17,409 bases of DNA from CAZVYN01 sp964631125 (GTDB taxonomy: Bacteria > Eisenbacteria > RBG-16-71-46 > CAIMUX01), in assembly GCA_964631125.1 (NCBI GenBank), contig CAZVYN010000082.1, positions 1 through 17,409 of the forward strand, in the 5' to 3' direction. Made by a program: the position numbers and the translations under genes. Shown one piece after another: positions 1 to 6,337 of this stretch. The notes below the pieces were generated by a model that saw nothing but the letters and a program-made list of their open reading frames with translations, made no database searches and was not told the DNA's origin. Within the stretch, counting starts at the first letter, position 1. The number at the start of each line of letters is the position of its first letter.

Positions 1-1356
1 AATCCCTCGAGCGGGAACCTCCACCCGACCGATGGATACGCGCTCTTGCCTGCGCTTTTTGCCATCCACGACCGTCCTTCAGTTTATCACTACGCACCCA
101 AGGAGCATGCTCTCGAGCGCCGCGCAGATCTCGACCCGTTGGTGTGGGCCGACCTGACGGCAAAATTTCCGGAAGGCTCATTCCTCGTGGGTCTCTCGTC
201 GATTCACTGGCGGGAAGCCTGGAAGTATGGCGAGCGTGCATTCCGCTATTGCCAACACGACGTCGGTCATGCGCTGGGGACCTTGCGCTTCGCGGCAGCC
301 GCTCTGGGATGGAAACTATGCCTCCTCGATCGCGTGGGTGATGACGCTGTGTCGCAGCTTCTCGGACTCGACCGCGATGTCGACTACGTCGGCGCGGAAA
401 GGGAGCATCCCGACCTCGTCGCGCTCGTGGTCCGCGAGAAATGGGCGAGCGACCGGGGCCTCTGCCTGTCCAGAGATCTGGTCTCCCAGGTGGCCGCTTC
501 CCGATGGTACGGCACGGCGAACGCGCTGAGTCCAGAGCACGCCGTCGATTGGCCGGTGATCAACCAAGTAGCCGTTGCCACCACGAATCCGAGGATTGCG
601 GCCGACGAGGATTTCTCGAGGTTCCCTTCGGAGGAAGAGATCTTCGAGGCGCCAGTTCGGGCCGGTTCATTCACCGCGGAGAGCGTCATCCTGGGGCGCA
701 GAAGCGCCGTGAGCATGGACGCATCCACCGCAATTCCTGCGACGACCTTCCTCCGGATGTTGGCTCGTCTCGTGCCCACACGAGACGGCCGATCCGTGCC
801 GTGGGACGCCATTCCCTGGCGTCCACGCATCCACCTGGTCCTCTTCGTGCACCGCGTGAACGACCTTTCTCCTGGTCTCTACGTGCTCGCGCGCGATCCG
901 GAAAAGGTCGAGGCACTTCGGCAAGCGATGCGGCCCGAGTTCCTCTGGCTGCGCCCTCCGTCATGCCCGCCTGGGCTCCCGCTGTACCTACTCAAAGAAG
1001 GGGACTGCCGCGCTCTGGCGAAGGGCGTCTCCTGCGGGCAGGACATCGCGGGGGATGGAACCTTCAGCCTGGGGATGATCGCCGACTACATGGACAGCCT
1101 CGTTGCCTACGGTGCCGGCTTTTACCGCAACCTCTTCTGGGAGGCCGGTCTCGTCGGCCAGGTGCTCTACCTCGAAGCGGAAGAGGCGGGGATTCGGTCG
1201 ACCGGGATCGGCTGCTACTTCGACGACCCTGTTCACGAGGTGTTCGGCATCTCTTCGCGCGACTGGCAGAGCTTCTACCACTTCACGGTGGGTGGCCCCG
1301 TCGAGGACAGGCGGCTCACCACATTGCCTGCGTACGGAGTATCTCCCACACCATGA
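1..1356 (+). CDS. SagB/ThcOx-type tandem nitroreductase (5' partial)
   Basis: The reading frame is open from the first base; a TTG at 46 is only an internal codon, because the residues before it (NPSSGNLHPTDGYALLPAL) already belong to the family's FMN-binding segment. The protein looks like two nitroreductase-fold halves in tandem. The first contains the SSGNLHPT motif near the left edge. The second starts around residue 215 of the visible part with a typical 'RRSAVSMD' entry and ends with the 'GLVGQVLYLEAEEAGI..TGIGCYFDDPVHEVFG' block and 'FYHFTVGG'. SagB-type proteins are FMN-dependent dehydrogenases; some oxidise azolines in peptide natural products, but many stand-alone tandem forms have no known substrate. 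No cyclodehydratase or precursor-peptide gene is visible here. The gene ends 38 bp before the insertion sequence, which leaves it uninterrupted. Family call is firm; substrate unknown. Confidence 0.8.
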   Translation, partial: NPSSGNLHPTDGYALLPALFAIHDRPSVYHYAPKEHALERRADLDPLVWADLTAKFPEGSFLVGLSSIHWREAWKYGERAFRYCQHDVGHALGTLRFAAAALGWKLCLLDRVGDDAVSQLLGLDRDVDYVGAEREHPDLVALVVREKWASDRGLCLSRDLVSQVAASRWYGTANALSPEHAVDWPVINQVAVATTNPRIAADEDFSRFPSEEEIFEAPVRAGSFTAESVILGRRSAVSMDASTAIPATTFLRMLARLVPTRDGRSVPWDAIPWRPRIHLVLFVHRVNDLSPGLYVLARDPEKVEALRQAMRPEFLWLRPPSCPPGLPLYLLKEGDCRALAKGVSCGQDIAGDGTFSLGMIADYMDSLVAYGAGFYRNLFWEAGLVGQVLYLEAEEAGIRSTGIGCYFDDPVHEVFGISSRDWQSFYHFTVGGPVEDRRLTTLPAYGVSPTP

Positions 1357-1394
1357 CAAGACTCGACGTCGATGGCCGTCATGTCTGGCCGCTC

Positions 1395-1415
1395 GGCTCC
1401 TCTCGATTTCCCGTG
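1395..1415 (+). repeat. Left inverted repeat of the ISL3 element
   Basis: The sequence GGCTCCTCTCGA...CCCGTG matches the reverse complement of 2801-2821 at 17 of 21 positions. Differences are at positions 4 and 13-15 of the repeat. It lies just beyond the 3' end of the transposase gene. Confidence 0.75.
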
Positions 1416-1424
1416 TGAGCAGGC

Positions 1425-2699
1425 TCACAGCACGACCTGAGCCCATGGGTCGTTCTTCAGGTAGCAGACTTCGTAGATCTTCAGCATGAAGTACGCGGGG
1501 TCCCGGTAGCCATGCGCTTGCCGACGGAGTTGCGCGATCTTGCCGTTGATCGCTTCGACCAGTCCCATCTTGATCCCGTGCTCGAACCCACCGATCAACT
1601 TGTCCATATGTTCCCGCAGCCGATACCCCACCTGCGCGAGCGACTTCATCCGACTCCGGATCGCCATCCGACACCAGTTCTCCAACGCGTTGCGCAACGC
1701 GCCCAAGTAGATCCACCCGTACTGGAAGATGCCGCGCAGCGCTTCTTTCAGAAGGTAGGCTCGCTGCAGAACGCGGTTGCGCGCCAGCAGGCGACCGAGC
1801 AGGCGCTTCTGCCCGAGATCGAGCGCCTCGTGAGCGCGAAGCAGCATCCACTTCTTCACCTTCAAGGTTCGACCGAGTTCGTCCCGGGGGGCGCCGCCGA
1901 AGACCTCGCGACGGATCGCATCGACCGCCTCGTTCATCCACTTGATCACATGGAAGCGATCGAGCAAGTGGATCGCGTGAGGAACCGCTTCCTTGATCAC
2001 CCCGACGTAGGCCGGCCCAAGATCGCTGATCACTCCTTCGATCCGACGACATCTCTCCGGACCCAACTCGCGGAAGAAGCTCGAGAGGGTCTCCGCCTTC
2101 TTCCCCTCACCCAGCCAGACGACCGAGCCCGACTTCAAATCGGTCACCACCGTGAAGTAGACATGCCCTCCGGTCCGCGACACTTCGTCGACCCCGATCC
2201 AACGCAGGCCCTCGAGCGACGGACGTTTGCCTCCCAGCGCCAGATCGATCGATCTCTTGTCGACCCGGCAGACCGTGTCCCACGAAAGACCCGCCATCTT
2301 TGCCACCTCCGAGACCGGCAGTCGCCGACAGAGCCCGGCCAGCAACTCGAAGAACCGACGCGTCATGCGATGGCCGGTCACTTCCCACGGCATCTGCTCG
2401 ACCCGAGTCCCGCCGCAACACGCGATCCGAAAGGGAGCGATCACCACGAACGTCTCGAAGTCGCCGAGCGAACGATCGCGCCAACGCCGCTCCTCGCTCT
2501 CCTCGAACAGGACCTCACGATGGGTCCGCCCACACTCGGGGCAATGGTGCACGCCGCGGACGTCCCGCAATCGGACCAGCTTCGCCGCGCGGCGGTTCGG
2601 TCCGCGCTCACTCGCCGCCTCCAGCTCGACCGACTCCACCACGAATCCTTGCAGTGCCCAGACCTCTTTGAGAGTCTGCTCCAGCTCCTGATGACCCAT
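1425..2699 (-). CDS. ISL3-family transposase
   Basis: A 424-residue DDE transposase. The N-terminal part carries a zinc-binding motif (CPECG at residues 53-57, with CC at 94-95). A helix-turn-helix-like segment lies around 110-145 (RRLPVSEVAKMAGLSWDTV). The catalytic domain begins at WIGVDE (D171), followed by ISDLGPAY (D226) and VEAINGKI (E382), the usual ISL3 triad, with the HLLDRFHV block between them. The frame also has an upstream TTG/ATG region (to 2732), but the ATG at 2699 is preferred because a strong AGGAGG ribosome-binding site lies about 8 bp before it. The protein appears full length and intact, so the element could still be active. The long plus-strand frame over the same bases is only a shadow. 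Confidence 0.93.
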   Translation of the reverse strand: MGHQELEQTLKEVWALQGFVVESVELEAASERGPNRRAAKLVRLRDVRGVHHCPECGRTHREVLFEESEERRWRDRSLGDFETFVVIAPFRIACCGGTRVEQMPWEVTGHRMTRRFFELLAGLCRRLPVSEVAKMAGLSWDTVCRVDKRSIDLALGGKRPSLEGLRWIGVDEVSRTGGHVYFTVVTDLKSGSVVWLGEGKKAETLSSFFRELGPERCRRIEGVISDLGPAYVGVIKEAVPHAIHLLDRFHVIKWMNEAVDAIRREVFGGAPRDELGRTLKVKKWMLLRAHEALDLGQKRLLGRLLARNRVLQRAYLLKEALRGIFQYGWIYLGALRNALENWCRMAIRSRMKSLAQVGYRLREHMDKLIGGFEHGIKMGLVEAINGKIAQLRRQAHGYRDPAYFMLKIYEVCYLKNDPWAQVVL

Positions 2700-2800
2700 C
2701 GACGCCCTCCTCTTGTTCGAAGAAGGCGTCATGGGAAGTCAGGAGCGCTTGCTTTGCCAGTCCAAGCTCAACTCCGCCGAGAGCCCGCAAACCCAATCAG

Positions 2801-2821
2801 CACGGGGTTTCGAGAGGGGCC
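2801..2821 (-). repeat. Right inverted repeat of the ISL3 element
   Basis: Read on the minus strand this is GGCCCCTCTCGA...CCCGTG, the partner of 1395-1415. It lies about 100 bp upstream of the transposase start, leaving room for the transposase promoter inside the element. Confidence 0.75.
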
Positions 2822-2957
2822 GAAATAGAGATCCGACCGGACGCTTGGTTGATCACCGCACGAGCGCCCAGCTTGACCTCGTCACATAGTTTCGGAGGCG
2901 GGCGGCCCAACGATCCGCTGCGGCTGACCCAATCGAAGGGGTCAGAAGTATTTATCG

Positions 2958-3015
2958 GCCTAGCCAACAGTTGCAGCGGACCCGACGCGCGGGTCGCTGA
3001 ACCTGATCGTCAGAC
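2958..3015 (+). other. attC-like recombination site A (upstream of tspO)
   Basis: This 58-bp element has the architecture of an integron attC site. An R''-like box GCCTAGC (2958-2964; consensus RYYYAAC with one change) is followed by a central stem in which CAGCG-G-ACCCG (2974-2984) pairs with CGGGT-CGCTG (2990-2999) around a 5-nt loop. The G at 2979 is bulged, like the extrahelical bases typical of attC. The end is an R'-like box GTCAGAC (3009-3015; consensus GTTRRRY with one change), exactly 10 nt after CGCT. The tspO start codon follows 17 bp later, as expected at a cassette boundary. The 135 bp between the insertion sequence and this site hold no recognisable gene. Site identity is inferred from structure only. 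Confidence 0.62.
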
Positions 3016-3032
3016 CGCAGAGAGGAGTGTCG

Positions 3033-3530
3033 ATGACACATCGATCGTTCAAGGCGCAGCTCGTCGGGCTGATCGGCTGGTTAGCTGCCAGCTTTGCCGC
3101 CGGCAGTGTCGGAGCCATTGCTTCTGTGCGCGCCAGCGACTTCTACGGGCAACTCTCACGGCCTGCATGGGCTCCGCCTGCATGGCTGTTTGGTCCGGTG
3201 TGGTCGCTGCTCTACGTTCTCATGGCGGTGGCGGCATGGCTTGTTTGGCGCAAACATGGCTTCCGCGGTGCTTCGGTTGCCTTGTCGCTTTTCGTCATTC
3301 AGCTCGTCGCCAACGCGGTGTGGACCTGGCTGTTTTTTGGGTTGCGTCTGGGTGCGCTGTCGCTGGCCGAGATCTGCGTGCTCTGGCTGCTCATTGCCGC
3401 GAACATCTTTACGTTCTGGCGTTTGCAACGGGGCGCCGCACTTCTGCTGTTGCCTTATCTCGCGTGGGTGAGCTTCGCCTTGGCGCTCACGTTCGCGCTT
3501 TGGCGAATGAATCCCTCGGTGCTCGGCTGA
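3033..3530 (+). CDS. tspO: TspO/MBR family membrane protein
   Basis: A 165-residue protein of the TspO (tryptophan-rich sensory protein / peripheral benzodiazepine receptor) family, the usual bacterial size, with five predicted hydrophobic helices. The signature FYGQLSRPAWAPPAWLFGPVWSLLY lies at residues 37-61, and the WTW and W-rich helices follow. Family members bind porphyrins and related tetrapyrroles in the inner membrane and have been linked to stress and pigment control; the exact role varies. The ATG at 3033 is chosen because AGAGGAG lies 5 bp before it; the GTG at 3027 overlaps that ribosome-binding site. The gene sits between two attC-like sites and looks like a single-gene integron cassette. 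Confidence 0.9.
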   Translation: MTHRSFKAQLVGLIGWLAASFAAGSVGAIASVRASDFYGQLSRPAWAPPAWLFGPVWSLLYVLMAVAAWLVWRKHGFRGASVALSLFVIQLVANAVWTWLFFGLRLGALSLAEICVLWLLIAANIFTFWRLQRGAALLLLPYLAWVSFALALTFALWRMNPSVLG

Positions 3531-3546
3531 GAGTGGTTGCGCTGAG

Positions 3547-3623
3547 GCCGAACCCTCCAGCGAACGAACGTCGTTCGGCAGCCTTCGCCTGCCTGCGCCC
3601 GCCGCTCATGTCGAGCGTTCGGC
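3547..3623 (+). other. attC-like recombination site B (downstream of tspO)
   Basis: This 77-bp element begins 16 bp after the tspO stop. Its outer boxes GCCGAAC (3547-3553) and GTTCGGC (3617-3623) are perfectly complementary. The inner arms AGCG (3559-3562) and CGCT (3603-3606) pair, and CGCT is separated from the terminal box by exactly 10 nt, as in sites A, C and E. A second hairpin, CGAACGA-ACG-TCGTTCG (3561-3577), lies inside and could compete with the long fold. The following start codon is 21 bp downstream. Structure fits an attC, although the terminal box departs from GTTRRRY at one base. Confidence 0.6.
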
Positions 3624-3644
3624 GGACCTATTCTCGGTGAGCCC

Positions 3645-3977
3645 ATGACAGGCAATCGACTCGGACTCTGGTCGTCCACCGCGGTCGTCGGGATAGGTGT
3701 GGCCTACGCCTTCACGCTCGCAATCGGGTTCGCGCGCCATGGCCTACGCGAACCGATCACCGATCCCGTCTTGGCGGTCATGGAGATCCTGACCGTACTC
3801 TCGGCCCTGCCCGTCGTGACGCTCATGGCGGCGGTCCACGACCGCGCGGCGCCCGACCGCAAGGTCTACGGGCTCACGGCCCTCGCCTTCGCCACGCTCT
3901 GCGCCGGCGCCACGAGCGCTGTTCATTTCGTGGAACTGACCGCCGCCCGCCAGCTGGGTGGCGGTGGAATCGTGTGA
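3645..3977 (+). pseudogene. Truncated small membrane protein (N-terminal part only)
   Basis: The frame encodes 110 residues with three strongly hydrophobic segments (about 7-29, 43-64 and 74-97) separated by short charged loops (FARHGLREPITD and HDRAAPDRKVYG). I do not recognise a named family, but the pattern suggests the start of a longer multi-pass protein. It stops abruptly after GGGGIV. Bases just before that stop already read, in another frame, as the start of a SnoaL-like domain, so the gene appears cut and joined to unrelated sequence. The start codon follows attC-like site B by 21 bp, as in an integron cassette. A short functional protein cannot be excluded. Confidence 0.5.
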
Positions 3978-4170
3978 TCGCCATGATGCCAACACCATCA
4001 TGTCGCTCATGACGGACGATTGCGTATTCGAGTCTTCAGCAGGATCGGATGTCTGCGGCTCGCGCGTGCAGGTGCAGGGCTGCGATCTGTTCGTCTTTCG
4101 AGACGGCAAAATTGCATTGAAGGACTCGTACCGGAAGAATCGCCCCGCTCTATCTCCCCTGCGAGGGTGA
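3958..4170 (+). pseudogene. SnoaL-like (NTF2-fold) remnant with internal deletion
   Basis: Read in this frame the sequence gives a typical SnoaL-like opening (ESCDRHDANTIMSLMTDDCVFES) and then jumps to a typical SnoaL-like ending (VQGCDLFVFRDGKIALKDSY). About half of the usual 120-130-residue domain is missing between them. The first codons overlap the last 20 bp of the preceding membrane-protein frame and no ribosome-binding site is visible. SnoaL-like proteins form small cone-shaped barrels with varied enzymatic or binding roles; this copy is almost certainly non-functional. The join at both its left side and its middle points to repeated deletion. Confidence 0.55.
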
Positions 4171-4319
4171 GTAGCCTTGTCATTTGACGCCCGATCCATC
4201 TTCCGCAATGGTCGATCTGGGAAACCGCGGTCGTTGCTAGAATGCCGTTGTAGCCAAGCCCGATCTGGAACATTTCATGCACCCGATTTCAATCCTCCTT
4301 CTCGGCGTGGAGATGTCGT

Positions 4320-4372
4320 CGCAAGCGGGCAATCAGCTCTAACCCGCAGCCCGCTTAGCTCAAACGTCAGGC
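4320..4372 (+). other. Degenerate attC-like site C
   Basis: The right half matches sites A and B: CGCT (4352-4355), exactly 10 nt, then GTCAGGC (4366-4372). The arms AAGCGGGC (4323-4330) and GCCCGCTT (4349-4356) are a perfect 8-bp inverted repeat around an 18-nt loop. No acceptable R'' box was found to the left, so the 5' end is eroded or was replaced. A start codon with CAGGAG before it follows 15 bp later. The 180 bp between the SnoaL remnant and this site hold no recognisable gene. Confidence 0.42.
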
Positions 4373-4387
4373 GACCCAGGAGACCAG

Positions 4388-5350
4388 ATGGCGCGATTGA
4401 GTCGAAAGGGATTGATCGCAGTCGTCATTGGCGTAGTCGGCTTCGCTGCGTCGGCATTTCTCTGGTTCAGCCGACATCAGGAATACGACCGTTCCTTCGA
4501 CGCTGCGATAGCTGCTCCCGCCATACTCATCGGATGGGCCGGTGGTTCTGTACGACGAAGGTCATCTGAATGCGCACACCACTTCGGGCGGAGACAAGCC
4601 GTTTGCTGACTTGATCAGCAATGATGGCTACACGGTCCGAGTCGCAACGGGTCCGCTGACGACGCGCTCGCTGGATGGCGTCCACGTGCTCGTGGTGGTC
4701 CTTCCCCGTGGGTCGAATGATTCGAACGACAACTCGGCGTTCGTGGACGCGGAAATCGATGTCATCGAGCGTTGGATCGAAGGGGGAGGGTCACGGCTTC
4801 TGATCACGGATCACTGGCCATACGGGCCAGCGGCAGCATCGCTGGCCGAGCGATTTCGGGTCAACTGGGAGGGGGGTTAGTCGAAGATCCCGAGCACCAC
4901 GACGCGATTCGCGGTGCGAGCCACCTCGTGTTCTCCGATACGAACGATCTTCTCGGAGACCATCCGATCATTTGGGGGCGGAACGCCGCAGAAGCGATTC
5001 AACGTTTGCTGAAGTTTACCGGGCAATCAGTGCTTGGACCCCCAGCCGCCGTGCGACTCCTTTCGCTGTCTCCGACGGCAGTCGAGTATCCGCCGACCAG
5101 TCCGAAAATGGATAGGTCTGATGGCAACGTCCGGGTGAGCATGGGGTATGGAACCCCGATCTCGGTTCGAGGAGGGGCTCGAGGGGTCGCGTTGGAGGCG
5201 GGAGAGGGACGAATCGTGATCTTGGGCGAAGCGGGGATGTTCCGCGCCCAGCGGGGCAGCGGAGGAGGACTTGTCGGGATGAACGCGACGCGCTACGACA
5301 ACCGGCAACTTGCCCTCAATGTCATGCGGTGGCTTTCGCGATTATTATAG
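4388..5350 (+). pseudogene. DUF4350/GATase-like membrane-anchored protein, two frameshifts
   Basis: Three consecutive frames together spell one protein of about 320 residues. Part 1 (4388 to about 4523) is an N-terminal anchor, MARLSRKGLIAVVIGVVGF onward. Part 2 (about 4526-4870) contains VLYDEGHLNAHT, LISNDGYTV, VLVVVLPRG and ERWIEGGGSRLLITDH. Part 3 (about 4868-5350) contains HLVFSDTNDLLGDHPII, FTGQSVLGPP, GRIVILGEAGMF and a C-terminal NRQLALNVMRWLSRLL. This is the order expected for DUF4350-like proteins with a class-I amidotransferase-like fold; their function is unclear. The first shift behaves like one extra base in CCC (about 4521-4523), the second like one missing base in the GGGGGG run just before 4878. 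The two shifts are opposite in sign and both sit in homopolymers, so sequencing error is a real alternative to genuine decay. The start follows attC-like site C. Confidence 0.65.
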
Positions 5351-5367
5351 GTGAGTTGACACGGGCG

Positions 5368-5393
5368 ACGGCCGCCGAGCAACCGGTGGCCGT
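5368..5393 (+). other. Strong hairpin after the DUF4350-like gene
   Basis: ACGGCCGCC and GGTGGCCGT form a 9-bp stem with one G-T wobble around an 8-nt loop, 18 bp after the stop codon. There is no T-run after it, so a Rho-independent terminator is doubtful. It might be the eroded core of another attC-like site, but no core boxes with the right spacing were found. Confidence 0.3.
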
Positions 5394-5457
5394 GGACGGT
5401 TCGCTGCGCGGCCCAGCGTTGAACCGGCGCGTAGGTTGGCAGCCACGGAGAGTCGCA

Positions 5458-5547
5458 ATGATCCGCCAGACCACAAAAAGTTCGCCGCAGCTGTATGCTA
5501 GGATCTGCGGCATCCTCTATTTGTACATCTTTGTCGCGGACGGCTAG
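5458..5547 (+). pseudogene. DUF4386 N-terminal stub
   Basis: A 29-residue frame (TTKSSPQLYARICGILYLYI) matches the characteristic opening of DUF4386 multi-pass membrane proteins, where 'ARIAGVLYLIIIVAG' starts the first helix. It stops after VADG, early in what should be the first transmembrane segment, and no continuation is visible in other frames. DUF4386 proteins are about 200-240 residues and of unknown function. The ATG has a weak purine-rich stretch upstream (CGGAGAG). This is best read as the 5' scar of a deleted gene. Confidence 0.5.
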
Positions 5548-5815
5548 ACTCGACGAGCAGTTGCAGGAACTTGGCGGCCAATTGGCCGCGGGATGTACGA
5601 TGCAGGCACCGGCGCACGAGGCGGTAAATGGCACTTCCAGAAACAGGAGAATCCCGGTGGCCGGATCGATGTTCGAAGTGGAGTCCGTCGGCGGAGCCAA
5701 CCTGCTGGCGGCCAAGGACTGGCTGTTGATCCCGTTCGACGCAAAGCACGACCAGACCGCGACCGAGCCGACTCGGTTCCTGCTGACTCTGCTCCGGTGA
5801 ACGCGCGACCGTCGC
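5548..5815. other. Non-coding or unrecognised stretch
   Basis: Several short frames cross this stretch, including one of 101 codons (5495-5800, GTG/ATG-rich), but none gives a protein I recognise and none has a convincing ribosome-binding site. It lies between the DUF4386 stub and the next attC-like half-site, and may contain eroded cassette DNA. Confidence 0.4.
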
Positions 5816-5836
5816 GGCTGATCACGAGAGTTAGAC
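5816..5836 (+). other. attC-like right half (site E)
   Basis: GGCT (5816-5819), exactly 10 nt and GTTAGAC (5830-5836) reproduce the right end of an attC site. GTTAGAC is a perfect match to the core consensus GTTRRRY. The left half is not recognisable. The GNAT start codon follows only 3 bp after the core, which is common in integron cassettes. Confidence 0.5.
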
Positions 5837-5839
5837 CGA

Positions 5840-6316
5840 ATGAATCTCCTCGGCCTAGTGTCAGGCGCATCGTCGGACTGCGAGCGAATTCTTCGATCCC
5901 TTCCCCGGTGGTTCGGCATCGAAGAGTCGCTTCTCGAGTACGTCCGAGATTCAGAGCGTTTTCCGACCTTTCTCGCCAGGGTCGAAGGCAAGCCCGTTGC
6001 GTTCGTCACAGTTCGCCAGCACTTCCATCACAGCTGGGAAGTTCATTGCATCGTCGTGGAAGCAGCGCATCGAGGGAGCGGCATCGGGCGCAGACTCCAC
6101 GAGCACGTCGAGAGTTGGCTGCAATGCCAGGGCGCGCAGGTCCTACAGGTCAAAACACTCGCTTCCTCTCACCCAAGCCCCGAGTACGCGGAGACGCGGG
6201 GGTTCTATGCAAGGTTGGGCTACACACCGCTGGAGGTCCATCCCGCCCTCTGGGGTCCGAAGTTGCCTGTCCTACAACTGGTCAAATGTCTGGCCAGCGT
6301 CGAGAGCGCGGTCTAA
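5840..6316 (+). CDS. GNAT-family N-acetyltransferase
   Basis: A 158-residue single-domain acetyltransferase of usual GNAT length. Motif A is VHCIVVEAAHRGSGIGRRL, with the acetyl-CoA pyrophosphate loop RGSGIG at residues 78-83. It is followed by the motif-B segment YAETRGFYARLGYTPLE and a C-terminal strand around LPVLQLVK. The substrate cannot be read from the sequence. The gene starts 3 bp after the core box GTTAGAC, and its TAA stop lies inside the exactly complementary box GTCTAAC (6311-6317). This is the arrangement expected for an integron gene cassette, in which the two boxes derive from one attC. No clear ribosome-binding site precedes the ATG, also frequent in cassettes. The convergent redoxin gene overlaps it by 4 bp. 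Confidence 0.88.
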   Translation: MNLLGLVSGASSDCERILRSLPRWFGIEESLLEYVRDSERFPTFLARVEGKPVAFVTVRQHFHHSWEVHCIVVEAAHRGSGIGRRLHEHVESWLQCQGAQVLQVKTLASSHPSPEYAETRGFYARLGYTPLEVHPALWGPKLPVLQLVKCLASVESAV

Positions 6317-6337
6317 CCATTCGGTCCAGTCGACGCG
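6311..6337 (+). other. attC-like left half (site F)
   Basis: The R'' box GTCTAAC (6311-6317) matches the consensus RYYYAAC exactly. Nine bases later comes CAGTCGACGCG, the same offset at which site A has CAGCGGACCCG. A partial partner arm, CGCGGGTCG, occurs at about 6348-6356, but no R' box follows, so only the left half is present. The sequence to the right codes for the C-terminus of the minus-strand redoxin gene, so the site may have been cut when that module arrived. Confidence 0.42.

Larger units (their letters stand above)
1394..2822 (-). mobile_element. ISL3-family insertion sequence
   Basis: A 1.43-kb element contains a single transposase gene on the minus strand and is bounded by imperfect inverted repeats (1395-1415 and 2801-2821, 17 of 21 positions identical, plus one further matching base outside each). 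Size, single ORF and DDE transposase all fit ISL3. ISL3 elements normally create 8-bp target duplications, but the 8-mers flanking these ends (TGGCCGCT and AAATAGAG) do not match, so the insertion is old, was rearranged, or the outer ends are misplaced by a few bases. A short palindrome (TGTGAGC-AG-GCTCACA, 1414-1429) overlaps the left end and the transposase stop codon. The element lies between the nitroreductase gene and the first attC-like site, and disrupts neither. Confidence 0.8.

Noticed and set aside
988..2052. 354-codon minus-strand frame spanning the nitroreductase end and the IS
   Set aside because: It crosses two well-supported genes and both IS edges, and is Arg/Ser-rich, typical of a shadow in GC-rich DNA.
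1512..2828. 438-codon plus-strand frame opposite the transposase
   Set aside because: It is the antisense shadow of the ISL3 transposase, whose motifs and ribosome-binding site are clear; the shadow protein is low-complexity and unlike any family.
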